Origin: a virus
DNA: 26,602 nt
Reading direction: 5' to 3' (one strand)
Virus record (IMG/VR): IMGVR_UViG_3300037325_000262
Coordinates: 1-26,602 of that record
Positions within the stretch are counted from its first letter, which is position 1. The number at the start of each line of letters is the position of its first letter. This document shows, one piece after another, positions 6,510-14,421 of the stretch. The position numbers and the translations under genes were made by a program. Under the pieces are notes generated by a model. The model was not told the DNA's origin. It ran no database searches and saw only the letters and a list, made by a program, of their open reading frames with translations.

Positions 6510-7472
6510 ATGAATAGAGATTTTAAAGGTGTTTGGATACCTAAAAATATTTGGATAGATGTAGAATTATCATGGATGGAAAAGTTGTTTATTGTGGAAA
6601 TTGATTCGTTAGATAATGAAAATCATTGTTTTGCATCCAATAGTTATTTTGCGGAATTTTTCCAATTATCAAAACCTCGATGCACTCAAATTATTAAATC
6701 TTTAGAGGCGAAAGGCTTTTTATCTATAAAATTAGAATGGAAAGGTAAGGCAGTTACAAAGCGTACAATTACAGTCAATAAAGCGAAATATAATGGTAGT
6801 AAAAATATTAAAGAGGGTGGTAAGAAAACTAAACAGGGTAGTAAGGATTCTAAACAGGGGGTGGTAAGAAAACTAAATGATAGTAATACAGAAAGTAATA
6901 ATACAATTAATAATTTTTTAAACAACGAAAAAAAAGAAGCTCTAAAAACTGAAATTTACGTAAAGCAAGAATCTACATTTACGGACAACGGCAACTTAAA
7001 AACGAATAGTGACGAAAACAACTACATTGACTTTACAGACGAAAAGGTGAATTTTGGATATTTAGGAAAATGTAAAGGCTTATTCCAAACGTATTTAAAC
7101 CTATTAACATTTTCTGAATATGAAGACAAAATCATAAAAGGCATATTCTATTCGATTAAAGACAATCTAACGGCTTACAATAAGAAACAAGGTATAGATA
7201 CACCAATACAAGATAAAAACGTCTTAGATGCCTTAAAAATAGCTTTACAAGCCTTTACAATTAAACCTTTACCGTCGGGCAAAATGAATTTGGTATATTT
7301 TAGAGGTTCGTTAAATGCAAATGTCTATATTAAAATCGACGATACGGCTAAATTATTGGATTTGGTAGGTTCGGAGCAAAGAGCAAATTATTATAATATT
7401 GCGGCTCGAGACGGTGCAAGCATAGCGACTGAAAAATTAAGAAATTTATTGACTAAACAAGGTAAAATTTAA
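6510..7472 (+). CDS. Winged-helix phage replication protein
   Basis: This 320-residue protein begins with the pattern common in phage replication initiators of the DnaD/O type: GVWIPKNIWIDVELSWMEKL (7-26), a middle helix-turn-helix region (NSYFAEFFQLSKPRCTQIIK, 44-63) and a beta wing ending KRTITVN. A Lys/Asn/Ser-rich linker (about 95-160) joins it to a C-terminal domain (about 170-320) of unknown fold. The family role is recognition of origin DNA and helicase loading; here this is inferred from the N-terminus. The gene follows the structured leader at 6327-6490. The last 42 nt of the gene are repeated after the methyltransferase gene. Confidence 0.65.
   Translation: MNRDFKGVWIPKNIWIDVELSWMEKLFIVEIDSLDNENHCFASNSYFAEFFQLSKPRCTQIIKSLEAKGFLSIKLEWKGKAVTKRTITVNKAKYNGSKNIKEGGKKTKQGSKDSKQGVVRKLNDSNTESNNTINNFLNNEKKEALKTEIYVKQESTFTDNGNLKTNSDENNYIDFTDEKVNFGYLGKCKGLFQTYLNLLTFSEYEDKIIKGIFYSIKDNLTAYNKKQGIDTPIQDKNVLDALKIALQAFTIKPLPSGKMNLVYFRGSLNANVYIKIDDTAKLLDLVGSEQRANYYNIAARDGASIATEKLRNLLTKQGKI
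7431..7472 (+). repeat. Direct repeat, left copy (42 bp)
   Basis: The last 42 nt of the winged-helix gene, encoding EKLRNLLTKQGKI and the stop, recur at 8106-8147 with only two mismatches. The two copies flank the methyltransferase gene. Confidence 0.9.
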
Positions 7473-7476
7473 GGCA

Positions 7477-8070
7477 ATGGAAATATTAAATTTATATAGT
7501 GGTATTGGAGGCAATAGAGAATTATGGGGAAATAATCATAATATAACGGCGGTTGAAATAGATGAAAAACGAGCTTTAAAATATCAATTATTATTTCCTA
7601 ATGATATTGTAATTGTTGCGAACGCTCACGAATATTTACTTGACAACTATAAGAAATTCGATTTTATTTGGACTTCGCCGCCGTGCCAAACTCACAGCCG
7701 TGCAAACCACTTTATTAATAATGGAGTAGCAAAAAGACCGCGTTATCCAAATATGGAACTTTATCAAGAAATTATATTTTTAAGTAAGTTTTTTAAAGGG
7801 CTTTATTGTGTTGAAAATGTCATAAGTTATTACGAACCTTTAGTAAAGCCGTTAAAAATGGGGCGGCATTATATTTGGTCAAATTTTAAAATAAATAAAA
7901 TTGAATTGCCAAAAGCTGAAATCGGCTCAATGAAAAAAGGTTGGAATACTGCGAGTAAAACACATATTGACGAACGCAATAAATGCAACCCAATTTTAGG
8001 TGAACATATTTTAAATTGCAGTCAAGGCATATTTAAAGAACGTTCTGCAAAAGTTGGTTTTTTGTTTTAA
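7477..8070 (+). CDS. Compact C5-cytosine DNA methyltransferase
   Basis: This 197-residue enzyme transfers methyl groups from S-adenosylmethionine to cytosine C5 in DNA. Motif I is LNLYSGIGGN (4-13), motif II is VEID (26-29), motif IV with the catalytic cysteine is TSPPCQTHS (66-74, Cys70), motif VI is CVENV (111-115), and GRHYIWSNF (129-137) lies in the place of motif VIII. The canonical QxRxR and the C-terminal motif X are not evident, and the protein is about half the length of typical restriction-linked enzymes, so the target-recognition part is minimal. No restriction nuclease is adjacent. It begins 4 nt after the winged-helix gene and is bracketed by the 42-bp direct repeats, suggesting insertion as a cassette. 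Confidence 0.88.
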   Translation: MEILNLYSGIGGNRELWGNNHNITAVEIDEKRALKYQLLFPNDIVIVANAHEYLLDNYKKFDFIWTSPPCQTHSRANHFINNGVAKRPRYPNMELYQEIIFLSKFFKGLYCVENVISYYEPLVKPLKMGRHYIWSNFKINKIELPKAEIGSMKKGWNTASKTHIDERNKCNPILGEHILNCSQGIFKERSAKVGFLF

Positions 8071-8093
8071 AAAGCGAATCGAAATTTAATATT

Positions 8094-8147
8094 ATGACTT
8101 ATAAAGAAAAATTAAGAAACTTATTGACTAAACAAGGTAAAATCTAA
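8094..8147 (+). pseudogene. 17-codon ORF carrying the right copy of the direct repeat
   Basis: ATG at 8094 reads MTYKEKLRNLLTKQGKI and stops at 8145-8147. From Glu5 onward it repeats the C-terminus of the upstream winged-helix protein (8106-8147, 40 of 42 nt identical). It is most simply a leftover 3' end created when the methyltransferase gene was inserted, though translation as a small peptide is possible. The two differences are consistent with drift since duplication. Confidence 0.7.
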
Positions 8148-8151
8148 TATT

Positions 8152-8388
8152 ATGGAAAAGGTTTATATTATCCTTCACGGCGGAAATTATGACGGCTACA
8201 ATATTTTTCCGCACTTTTTTACGGATTTAGAAGCTGCTGAAAAAAAAGCGGTTTTTTTAGTGCAAGTTTACAATGACAATGCAAAAGGCAATAAATTAAA
8301 AAAAGACAAAAGCCAATATCTTTGTTATTCAAATTTGGCAGATTTTGTCGGCGTTATGGAATTAGAAAACGAATCAAAAATAAATTAA
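8152..8388 (+). CDS. Hypothetical protein, 78 aa
   Basis: The product starts MEKVYIILHGGNYDGYNIFP; its middle (TDLEAAEKKAVFLVQVYNDN) looks like a strand-helix unit. This resembles small phage proteins of unknown function that report a value with a 'HGG.YDGY' start, but no family can be named. It lies just after the direct repeat. Confidence 0.55.
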   Translation: MEKVYIILHGGNYDGYNIFPHFFTDLEAAEKKAVFLVQVYNDNAKGNKLKKDKSQYLCYSNLADFVGVMELENESKIN

Positions 8389-8389
8389 A

Positions 8390-8548
8390 ATGACAACGTA
8401 CCATATCACACTATCAAATGGAAAAGTCTTAGATTGTGATTATTTACGGCAAATTGAAAACGATTTTTTAGTGCGGCAAATTCACGAAACCGTTTTTAAT
8501 TTGATGCCAACAAACAAAATTTTAAACATCGAATTTAAACATAATTGA
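8390..8548 (+). CDS. Small protein, 52 aa, unknown
   Basis: ATG at 8390 opens 52 codons, starting one base after the previous stop and ending one base before the next gene's ATG at 8550. This tight packing supports it. The product reads MTTYHITLSNGKVLDCDYLR then FNLMPTNKILNIEFKHN, likely a small beta-hairpin plus helix. No family was recognised. Confidence 0.5.
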   Translation: MTTYHITLSNGKVLDCDYLRQIENDFLVRQIHETVFNLMPTNKILNIEFKHN

Positions 8549-8549
8549 A

Positions 8550-8786
8550 ATGAGAAAATTAACGATTGAAAATATCAAAGCAATTATTGAAAGCGTAGAG
8601 GGCAAATATATTATTTTTACAACCCGTGACGGATTTAGCTTAGCGGCAAACATTGCAGTATTAAAACACGCTTTTACGCTGCCTCGTTATCAAACCAAAA
8701 AGACTGACAGAACAATTACAAATTACGTATCTTATCGAAAATGTAGCTTTCAAGAGTATATTAGCAAAAAAGTAGGATTTATTTAA
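8550..8786 (+). CDS. Hypothetical protein, 78 aa
   Basis: This 78-residue protein begins with a predicted helix (MRKLTIENIKAIIESVEGKY), then a strand (IIFTTRDGFSLAANIAVLK), and a basic, aromatic C-terminal half. It has no membrane segment or catalytic motif. It is the last gene before the promoter at 8803. The function is unknown. Confidence 0.55.
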   Translation: MRKLTIENIKAIIESVEGKYIIFTTRDGFSLAANIAVLKHAFTLPRYQTKKTDRTITNYVSYRKCSFQEYISKKVGFI

Positions 8787-8802
8787 TCAGTTAGCTTTTT
8801 TT

Positions 8803-8833
8803 ATTGCTATTAAAAATATATTTTGTATATTTA
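8803..8833 (+). promoter_or_regulatory. Possible promoter with 19 nt spacer
   Basis: ATTG (8803-8806), 19 nt, then TATATTTA (8826-8833), which departs from TAnnTTTG only at the last base. It is weaker than the other promoters here but lies at the right place before the gene at 8864. Confidence 0.45.
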
Positions 8834-8836
8834 TCG

Positions 8837-8854
8837 AATTATTAACGACAATAT
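8837..8854 (+). repeat. 18-bp leader repeat, copy 1
   Basis: AATTATTAACGACAATAT occurs here and at 9098-9115, in each case shortly before a start codon (8864 and 9133). It suggests a shared leader or a duplicated upstream region. Confidence 0.75.
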
Positions 8855-8863
8855 AAATTTGAC

Positions 8864-9064
8864 ATGAAAAAAGAAAAGCAAGAAGCATTATCAAAAAAAG
8901 GACAATTAGTAATAAAAGAAAAAAAAGTTACTAAGCTCCAAATAAACCTATATGAAGGTAGTGAAAAATTCATTTCAATAAAATTGTATGATGAAAAAAT
9001 GAACGTAACAGTTTTTTATGTTGACATTGAACATAAAAAATCATTTAAAGAACTTTTTAAATAA
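8864..9064 (+). CDS. Small basic protein, 66 aa
   Basis: This 66-residue protein is very Lys-rich at the start (MKKEKQEALSKKGQLVIKEK) with a beta-like second half (KLQINLYEGSEKFISIKLYD). No membrane segment was seen. It is preceded by the possible promoter at 8803 and the 18-bp leader repeat. No family was recognised. Confidence 0.5.
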   Translation: MKKEKQEALSKKGQLVIKEKKVTKLQINLYEGSEKFISIKLYDEKMNVTVFYVDIEHKKSFKELFK

Positions 9065-9097
9065 CGTATTTTTTAGATTCGTAGAATTGATTACTTA

Positions 9098-9115
9098 AAT
9101 TATTAACGACAATAT
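9098..9115 (+). repeat. 18-bp leader repeat, copy 2
   Basis: Exact copy of AATTATTAACGACAATAT at 8837-8854, here 17 nt before the ATG at 9133. Confidence 0.75.
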
Positions 9116-9132
9116 TATAAAATTATAATTTT

Positions 9133-9390
9133 ATGCTATTTTTTCACCACTTACTTACTGTATTTGTAACGCTTATCGTTTTTACGATTGGTTTTGTGGC
9201 GGCTGTTTTATGGTTTGACTTTTCGACTAAAAAAGCACCGCCGAAAAGTATTACACCTGTAAAAACCGAACCAAAAGACGAGCCTACGGAACTGCCAATT
9301 ATCCACAAAAAAATAGAAGTTTGGAAGGTAGGCAGCGAAACTGAAATATTAGACAGTAGCTACCAAATGGCATGGAATTTACAAAAGTAG
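9133..9390 (+). CDS. Single-span membrane protein, 85 aa
   Basis: Residues about 4-28 (FHHLLTVFVTLIVFTIGFVA and onward) form one membrane helix. A Pro/Lys/Glu-rich linker (KKAPPKSITPVKTEPKDEP) and a short folded end (IHKKIEVWKVGSETEILDSS) follow. This layout, anchor then rigid linker then small domain, is common for phage envelope accessory proteins, but no family was recognised. Its leader carries the second copy of the 18-bp repeat. Confidence 0.6.
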   Translation: MLFFHHLLTVFVTLIVFTIGFVAAVLWFDFSTKKAPPKSITPVKTEPKDEPTELPIIHKKIEVWKVGSETEILDSSYQMAWNLQK

Positions 9391-9395
9391 ATTCA

Positions 9396-9545
9396 ATGAA
9401 AGTATCAATTAAAAGTAAGACCGATGACTTTTTTTACGTTCCTGTGAATCCAAATAGTTTAACAGAAGCGTTTGAAGTTATCGAAAATGAAGTAAATCGA
9501 GATTATCGAAGTATTAACGACTATTTTGATAATCTAAATATTTAA
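9396..9545 (+). CDS. Small acidic protein, 49 aa
   Basis: The ATG at 9396 opens 49 codons, 5 nt after the previous stop. An in-frame ATG at 9372 would add eight residues and overlap the previous gene; either is possible. The product reads MKVSIKSKTDDFFYVPVNPN, then an acidic helix (SLTEAFEVIENEVNRDYRSI). No family was recognised. It ends 19 nt before the membrane-protein gene at 9565. Confidence 0.5.
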   Translation: MKVSIKSKTDDFFYVPVNPNSLTEAFEVIENEVNRDYRSINDYFDNLNI

Positions 9546-9564
9546 ACGACAAAATTTAAAAGTA

Positions 9565-10863
9565 ATGACATTAGAACAAGACATCAAAACACGTCAAAAA
9601 AAAGTGTTTTTAGACGCCGCCGCAAATGAATTTAAGCCCAAAAGTTTTTATGATAAACACATAAAGACTATTCCATTCGCTGCCAATTTTTCAAAGCTTA
9701 TATTTTCGCCTATAAGTATTGCTTTTGGAGTTATCGCAGTTTATTCGATTGCGTTAAATTCTGTGGGTTTAAAGCTCACATTGATAGAATCATTAACGGG
9801 CAATGGTTATTTGCCTTATCTATTAATTGCGTTTTCAATTGCGTTTTTGGGCTTTATCGAGTTAGGGAAACATCATTTTTATAGCGAAGGATTTACGGAA
9901 TATTTTAGAAAAACAGATGACTTTGGCAGCCGTGAATTTCGCTTTGCAATATCTTTGCAATTAATTTCGGTGGCGTTTTCATTTTTTGGTGGTTATTTGG
10001 CTGCTAACGAAATTTCGGGAACTGAAAAAACAAAAGTACTCGAATCAATAAACAGCGAGTATGTACCAAAATTAGACGAAATTTCGGCAAAAATTAAAAA
10101 CTACGAAAGTGACGATTTTAAAAATGCTAATGGGAAAACGCTTTATAAAGTTATTCCAATTTTACAAGATTTAGAGGCACAAAAAGCGGCAATTGAAACG
10201 AGCTATAAAGCGGCAAAAGATAATGAAAATGTTAGTGATGGATTTGTAGCGGCAAACGCAATCGGAACAAATAAAATGATTTGGATATTGGGCGGCTCGC
10301 AAATTTTAATTGAAGTATTTTTAACATTTTCGATTTGGTGGGTAGTGTTTTTTAAAAGTAAATCGGTTTATGAATTAGGAATTACGGAAAGTGATATTGT
10401 ATCTATTGACAAAAATATTAAGTTGTCACCTTCCTACCCTACTCAAAATTTAGCACCTGCTTTAAATAGTGCTAAACGTCCGATAGGATTTAATAACACA
10501 CGACACAATAACACCGACACAAAAGAATTGACACACAACACAGACGGCACAAAGACACAACACAACGTCAAGAATGAGGTGTCACAAGCGGCACAACAAA
10601 ACACGGCACACTTAACAATCACGAATATAGATTTAAGTGATGAAAAAAAAAGGGTACGTTTATATACGCCTCGAATTTTTGAAAAGTACACAGAAAAACG
10701 CCTTGAGACACTAAAAAAAGATATTAAAAAACTTGCGAAATTTGGTTATTCAGTTACGATTGAAAAAGACAAAAAAGCAAATATTCGTAAAAATATTGAA
10801 TTGGAAAGTGGAGTAGTGGTAAATTTTGGACATAACGGATTAACAATAAAATACGAAAAATAA
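9565..10863 (+). CDS. Four-helix membrane protein with long cytoplasmic tail
   Basis: This 432-residue protein has four likely membrane helices at about 44-68, 81-101, 127-148 and 237-263. A charged, helical segment (150-225) lies between helices 3 and 4. After helix 4 comes an Asn/Thr/His/Gln-rich linker (about 305-350), encoded by a strikingly A/C-rich, T-poor stretch, and then a basic C-terminal domain (about 360-432; [20 protein letters not shown]). Similar membrane proteins of unknown function occur in Bacteroidetes phages. A role in tethering replication to the membrane or excluding other phages is speculation. Its stop overlaps the thyA start by one base (TAATG), so the two are coupled. 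Confidence 0.6.
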   Translation: MTLEQDIKTRQKKVFLDAAANEFKPKSFYDKHIKTIPFAANFSKLIFSPISIAFGVIAVYSIALNSVGLKLTLIESLTGNGYLPYLLIAFSIAFLGFIELGKHHFYSEGFTEYFRKTDDFGSREFRFAISLQLISVAFSFFGGYLAANEISGTEKTKVLESINSEYVPKLDEISAKIKNYESDDFKNANGKTLYKVIPILQDLEAQKAAIETSYKAAKDNENVSDGFVAANAIGTNKMIWILGGSQILIEVFLTFSIWWVVFFKSKSVYELGITESDIVSIDKNIKLSPSYPTQNLAPALNSAKRPIGFNNTRHNNTDTKELTHNTDGTKTQHNVKNEVSQAAQQNTAHLTITNIDLSDEKKRVRLYTPRIFEKYTEKRLETLKKDIKKLAKFGYSVTIEKDKKANIRKNIELESGVVVNFGHNGLTIKYEK

Positions 10864-11657
10864 TGATACAATATTTAGACTTATTAAAAGATATTTTGGA
10901 CAACGGTATTGAACGAGGCGACAGAACAGGAACGGGAACTTTAGCCGTTTTTGGTCGCCAAATTCGATTCGATTTAAGCGAGGGTTTTCCTGCCGTAACA
11001 ACTAAAAAGCTCCATTTGAAATCAGTTATACACGAATTATTATGGTTTTTGAATGGTGACACAAATATTAAATACTTGAATGACAACGGCGTAAAGATTT
11101 GGAATGAGTGGGCAAATGAAAACGGCGAATTAGGTAAAGTGTATGGTAAACAATGGCGAAGTTGGGAAACAAAAGACGGCAAAACAGTTGACCAAATTAC
11201 GCAAGTGATTAATTCAATTAAAAAGAATCCAAACAGCCGCCGACATATCGTAACGGCTTGGAATCCTACCGACTTGCCGCAAATGGCTTTAAGCCCTTGT
11301 CACTGTATTTTTCAGTTTTTTGTTGCAGACGGGAAACTAAGTTGTCAATTATATCAAAGAAGTGCGGACACATTTTTAGGCGTGCCTTTCAATATCGCTT
11401 CTTACGCTTTATTGACTATGATGGTCGCACAAGTTTGTAATTTAAAAGTAGGCGAATTTGTACATACGTTTGGAGATGCACACTTGTATTTGAACCATTT
11501 AGAACAAGCAAGATTACAACTTACGAGGCAACCTAAAACGCTGCCAACGATGACGATTAACAAAGCCGTAAAAGATATATTTTCGTTTAAATATGAAGAT
11601 TTTAAATTGTTAAATTACAATCCACACGCAAAAATTAAAGCAAAAATTTCAATATAA
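10863..11657 (+). CDS. thyA: Thymidylate synthase (ThyA)
   Basis: The protein is 264 residues, the same length as E. coli ThyA, and its active-site numbering falls in register. It shows RGDRTGTGT (18-26), GKVYGKQWR (91-99), [11 protein letters not shown] (125-135), the catalytic Cys146 in [23 protein letters not shown] (164-177) and HTFGDAHLY (201-209). It methylates dUMP to dTMP with methylenetetrahydrofolate. Asn177 is present, the residue that favours dUMP; dCMP hydroxymethylases of the same fold carry Asp there, so this enzyme most likely makes ordinary dTMP rather than a modified precursor. The C-terminus KAKISI is close to the usual ending. It boosts nucleotide supply during phage replication. 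Confidence 0.97.
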   Translation: MIQYLDLLKDILDNGIERGDRTGTGTLAVFGRQIRFDLSEGFPAVTTKKLHLKSVIHELLWFLNGDTNIKYLNDNGVKIWNEWANENGELGKVYGKQWRSWETKDGKTVDQITQVINSIKKNPNSRRHIVTAWNPTDLPQMALSPCHCIFQFFVADGKLSCQLYQRSADTFLGVPFNIASYALLTMMVAQVCNLKVGEFVHTFGDAHLYLNHLEQARLQLTRQPKTLPTMTINKAVKDIFSFKYEDFKLLNYNPHAKIKAKISI

Positions 11658-11662
11658 AAATT

Positions 11663-11989
11663 ATGGAAAGTGAATTTATTTATGAAAAATGTTTTTTGAA
11701 ATTCATTAAAGATAATGGATTAGAAATAACCTCAGAGCTATCTTCTACGGATATGTATATTGCTTACGGGTTAAAGAAAAAAGGTGTCCCAATTTTCAAA
11801 ACATATTTAAAGCCTACGGATTTTTACATTTGTTTTATGTATAATGCACGTGGAAATTGCAAATTTAGCTTTGATTTAGATACTACTTTTTCTGAAATTT
11901 CCTTTATTCAAAAAGTACAAGAAACTTTAGATTCTAAAATTAAATATAGAAATTGGTCATACAAATGGGACTTAAGCAGTTGCATATAA
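11663..11989 (+). CDS. Hypothetical protein, 108 aa
   Basis: This 108-residue protein starts 5 nt after thyA. It looks like a compact alpha/beta sequence with many aromatic residues (KPTDFYICFMYNARGNCKFS) and a helical segment (SFIQKVQETLDSKIKYRNW). No catalytic pattern or membrane helix was seen. It is co-transcribed with thyA; the function is unknown. Confidence 0.55.
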   Translation: MESEFIYEKCFLKFIKDNGLEITSELSSTDMYIAYGLKKKGVPIFKTYLKPTDFYICFMYNARGNCKFSFDLDTTFSEISFIQKVQETLDSKIKYRNWSYKWDLSSCI

Positions 11990-12000
11990 TTATAAAAATT

Positions 12001-12342
12001 ATGGGATATACAGCAAGATTAATAATTGACGGCAACTTCAAAAATTCGGAAAACTTTCATAAAACATTAAACAACTTAATGTCTAAAGTGTATCGTGACG
12101 GCTTTTTTAGAGTGCAAAGCGGCAGCGGTGACACGGTAGAAGTAATAGTAATCGCAGACGTAAGAGTTTGCAGCACAACTTACGAAAGTTCTAAAAGCGG
12201 CGACAGCAATTTGCATGATTTAATCAAGGCATTAGAGCCGTTTAACGACACATCGAATACCGGTTTAAATACTTACGCTTTGTTGTTTTATGATGAAGAC
12301 GAACGCCCTATTTTTTTTGATGTTTTAGACGAAAATAAATAA
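12001..12342 (+). CDS. Hypothetical protein, 113 aa
   Basis: The ATG at 12001 was chosen over an in-frame ATG at 11953, since the extra residues would overlap the previous gene and read as an unlikely leader. The product starts MGYTARLIIDGNFKNSENFH and contains a strand-rich middle (DTVEVIVIADVRVC) and an acidic end (LLFYDEDERPIFFDVLDENK). No family was recognised. It is the last gene before a terminator. Confidence 0.55.
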   Translation: MGYTARLIIDGNFKNSENFHKTLNNLMSKVYRDGFFRVQSGSGDTVEVIVIADVRVCSTTYESSKSGDSNLHDLIKALEPFNDTSNTGLNTYALLFYDEDERPIFFDVLDENK

Positions 12343-12349
12343 TTATAAA

Positions 12350-12387
12350 AAAGTCGGTACGTTGCTATTAAACAGCCTACCGACTTT
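12350..12387 (+). terminator. Terminator after the thyA unit
   Basis: AAAGTCGGTA (12350-12359) pairs perfectly with TACCGACTTT (12378-12387). GCT/AGC inside adds an inner stem. Only short T stretches follow, so it is an imperfect but likely terminator. Confidence 0.7.
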
Positions 12388-12416
12388 CTAAACTTTATTT
12401 TATAATATATCGTAAA

Positions 12417-12452
12417 TATATTTGTTTTATCAATTAATGTTTTGTAGTTTTG
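12417..12452 (+). promoter_or_regulatory. Bacteroidetes-type promoter for the primase unit
   Basis: TATATTTG (12417-12424), a 20 nt spacer, then TAGTTTTG (12445-12452), a full match to TAnnTTTG. It drives the SSB-like and primase genes. Confidence 0.82.
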
Positions 12453-12485
12453 TGGTAGAAATTAATCAAAAACTATTTATTAACT

Positions 12486-12704
12486 ATGACGATAAAACAA
12501 AAAGAAGACAGCGTAATTTTTGAAATTCTTAATCGGTTGGGATTTATAGCAGATTACAACCCGTTAGGCGTTTTTGAACTATTGAATAATGTAAACTTCT
12601 TAAATAATTTTAATGAAGCCGCAAACGGGGATTATTCAAAGGATTTATTGAATATGAAGGAATTTATTATTGAACAACTAAATATTAAGACAAATGAGTT
12701 ATGA
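12486..12704 (+). CDS. Small helical acidic protein, 72 aa
   Basis: This 72-residue protein is predicted helical (KEDSVIFEILNRLGF, GVFELLNNVNFLNNFNEAAN). It overlaps the SSB-like gene by 11 nt. The context, first in the operon with SSB-like protein and primase, hints at a replication accessory, but no family was recognised. Confidence 0.55.
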   Translation: MTIKQKEDSVIFEILNRLGFIADYNPLGVFELLNNVNFLNNFNEAANGDYSKDLLNMKEFIIEQLNIKTNEL

Positions 12705-13071
12705 AATGACGGGGTTTTTGCACCTCAAAGAAGACACAAAACAGTTAAGTGAGAAATTCAAAAAGCGTGAATTTATATTGGAGGTGCAAGATGGTAATTA
12801 TACGCAATTCCCAAAATTGCAATTGATTCAAAAAAATTGCGACTTGTTAGACGATATCGACATAAACGCAGAAATTACCGTAAGTTTCAACGTGCAAGGC
12901 AAGCCTTATACGAATAAAGAAAACGTAACTTTGTATTTTACAAACCTTACGGCATGGAAAATTGAAAAGGTTGCAACGGAACAACCCGCCGCAAAAAGTA
13001 CGAGCCGTGAACAAACGTTAAAAGCGATAGAAAATTTAGATGAAGACTTAGGAAGTGACCTTCCGTTTTAA
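12694..13071 (+). CDS. DUF3127 OB-fold protein (SSB-like)
   Basis: This 125-residue protein shows the DUF3127 pattern: MSYEMTGFLHLKEDTKQLSE, then FKKREFILEV (22-31), FPKLQLIQKNCDLLDDIDI (39-57), VSFNVQGK (63-70) and YFTNLTAWKIEKV (81-93). This family, common in Bacteroidetes and their phages, has an OB fold and is thought to bind single-stranded DNA. After a Pro/Ala/Ser linker it ends NLDEDLGSDLPF, an acidic tip with a terminal Pro-Phe like that of bacterial SSB, which recruits replication proteins. Its position before primase fits a role as phage SSB. Function is inferred from family and tail. Confidence 0.8.
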   Translation: MSYEMTGFLHLKEDTKQLSEKFKKREFILEVQDGNYTQFPKLQLIQKNCDLLDDIDINAEITVSFNVQGKPYTNKENVTLYFTNLTAWKIEKVATEQPAAKSTSREQTLKAIENLDEDLGSDLPF

Positions 13072-13083
13072 AATAGAAATAAC

Positions 13084-14421
13084 ATGATAGCATCTAAGAC
13101 AATCGAAAGTGTAAAGGCATTAAGCATAAAAGATGTAACTGCTTTATACGTTGACTTGAAAAATGTTGGCAGCAACTTCAAAGGTTTATGCCCTTTACAC
13201 TCAGAAAAAACGCCCTCTTTTACAATTAGCATATTACATAATAATTATAAATGCTTTGGTTGTGGTGAGGGCGGCGATGCTATTGATTTAGTAAGAAAGA
13301 TTGAAAGGTGCGACTTTACAGAAGCGGTGCGAATCATTAGTGATAAGTTTGCAATTGATTATGTCGAAGTTGAAACAGACGAATACAAGCGTTTAAAGGT
13401 GTATTCTAACGCAATAGAAACGGTTTACAAAAGTAACAAGCCGTCACAAGAACAAATCAAGTTACTACATGAAATTAATCTTTGCAATAAGTACGGTTTT
13501 TTATTAAAGAATAGAAAACTGTTTGCAATTAAAGACGAAAACGGACTTTATCGAGGTTTGTCGGGTCGTAGATTAAATGACAATGACAAGTCACCAAAAT
13601 ATATTAATTCGCCACAATCGGAAATTTATAATAAGTCGCAACTATTATATAATCTATACGAGGCAAAGCAAGAAATTCGTAAACAAAACCAATGTTTTTT
13701 ATGCGAAGGATTTACGGACGTAGATACGTTAAAAAACAGCGGCGTTCTAAACGTTGTCGCAAATTGCGGCACTGCTTTTACTTCGGAACAAGCTAATTTG
13801 ATAAAAAGATATTGCGATGTTGTCGTCATATTTTTTGATGGTGACAAGGCAGGATTAACGGCAACTTATAAGGCTTTAGATATTGCGTTAAAAGTTGGTT
13901 TACAGGTGCAAGCTATCTTTTTACAAGATAATGAAGACCCGAAGGACTACTTAACAAGCGGCAAACATCTAAAAGATTTAAAACCGATTGACTTGCTAAT
14001 TCAAAAGTCAAATCTTACGGCAACAATTATAGATTTACAACTAAAACAGCAAAAAATTAAGTCTATTGTAGCATCGTTAAATTGTATTAAGTCGCCTATA
14101 TATCTTGATATGTATGTAGTAAAGATTTGCGAAATATTGGATTTAAGGCACGAAACTGTTTACACTGAAATAAGTACACTAAAGGCAAAAACGGACGTTG
14201 TAAAACAAGCCATAACGCCGTCAAACGATAGCGAAACGATAATACCAAAACCAACAAACAAACTTAGACAAATGCACAAAGATATTTTAGTAAATGATTA
14301 TTTCAAAAAGTTGGAAAATCATATCGAGGCAATTAACAAAATGACGCAACCAAGCGAAATTTTTAAATCCTTGGGGCTTCATTTAGATATGAAAAAACGA
14401 CATAAATTTTTAAGTAAATGA
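13084..14421 (+). CDS. dnaG: DnaG-type DNA primase
   Basis: This 445-residue protein has a CHC2-type zinc finger: C36PLH39 and C57FGC60 (in CPLHSEKTPSFT and YKCFGCGEGGDAIDLV). A TOPRIM catalytic domain follows, with CEGFTDVDTL (207-216) and the metal-binding FDGDKAG (251-257); Glu208 and the two Asp residues of the DGD are the expected metal ligands. The C-terminal 140 residues are helical and probably contact the helicase. The enzyme makes RNA primers for lagging-strand synthesis. It is shorter than E. coli DnaG (581 aa), as usual for phages. It follows the SSB-like gene by 12 nt and overlaps the next gene as ATGA. Confidence 0.93.
   Translation: MIASKTIESVKALSIKDVTALYVDLKNVGSNFKGLCPLHSEKTPSFTISILHNNYKCFGCGEGGDAIDLVRKIERCDFTEAVRIISDKFAIDYVEVETDEYKRLKVYSNAIETVYKSNKPSQEQIKLLHEINLCNKYGFLLKNRKLFAIKDENGLYRGLSGRRLNDNDKSPKYINSPQSEIYNKSQLLYNLYEAKQEIRKQNQCFLCEGFTDVDTLKNSGVLNVVANCGTAFTSEQANLIKRYCDVVVIFFDGDKAGLTATYKALDIALKVGLQVQAIFLQDNEDPKDYLTSGKHLKDLKPIDLLIQKSNLTATIIDLQLKQQKIKSIVASLNCIKSPIYLDMYVVKICEILDLRHETVYTEISTLKAKTDVVKQAITPSNDSETIIPKPTNKLRQMHKDILVNDYFKKLENHIEAINKMTQPSEIFKSLGLHLDMKKRHKFLSK

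Noticed and set aside
7477-8070. Restriction-modification system
   Set aside because: No nuclease-like gene is adjacent; the methyltransferase is alone and is bracketed by repeats.
10754-11182. Minus-strand 142-codon frame opposite thyA
   Set aside because: It is a shadow of the strongly supported thyA and membrane-protein genes, with no leader or promoter.
10863-11657. dCMP or dUMP hydroxymethylase instead of thymidylate synthase
   Set aside because: Asn177 and all standard ThyA motifs are present; the hydroxymethylases usually carry different residues at these sites.
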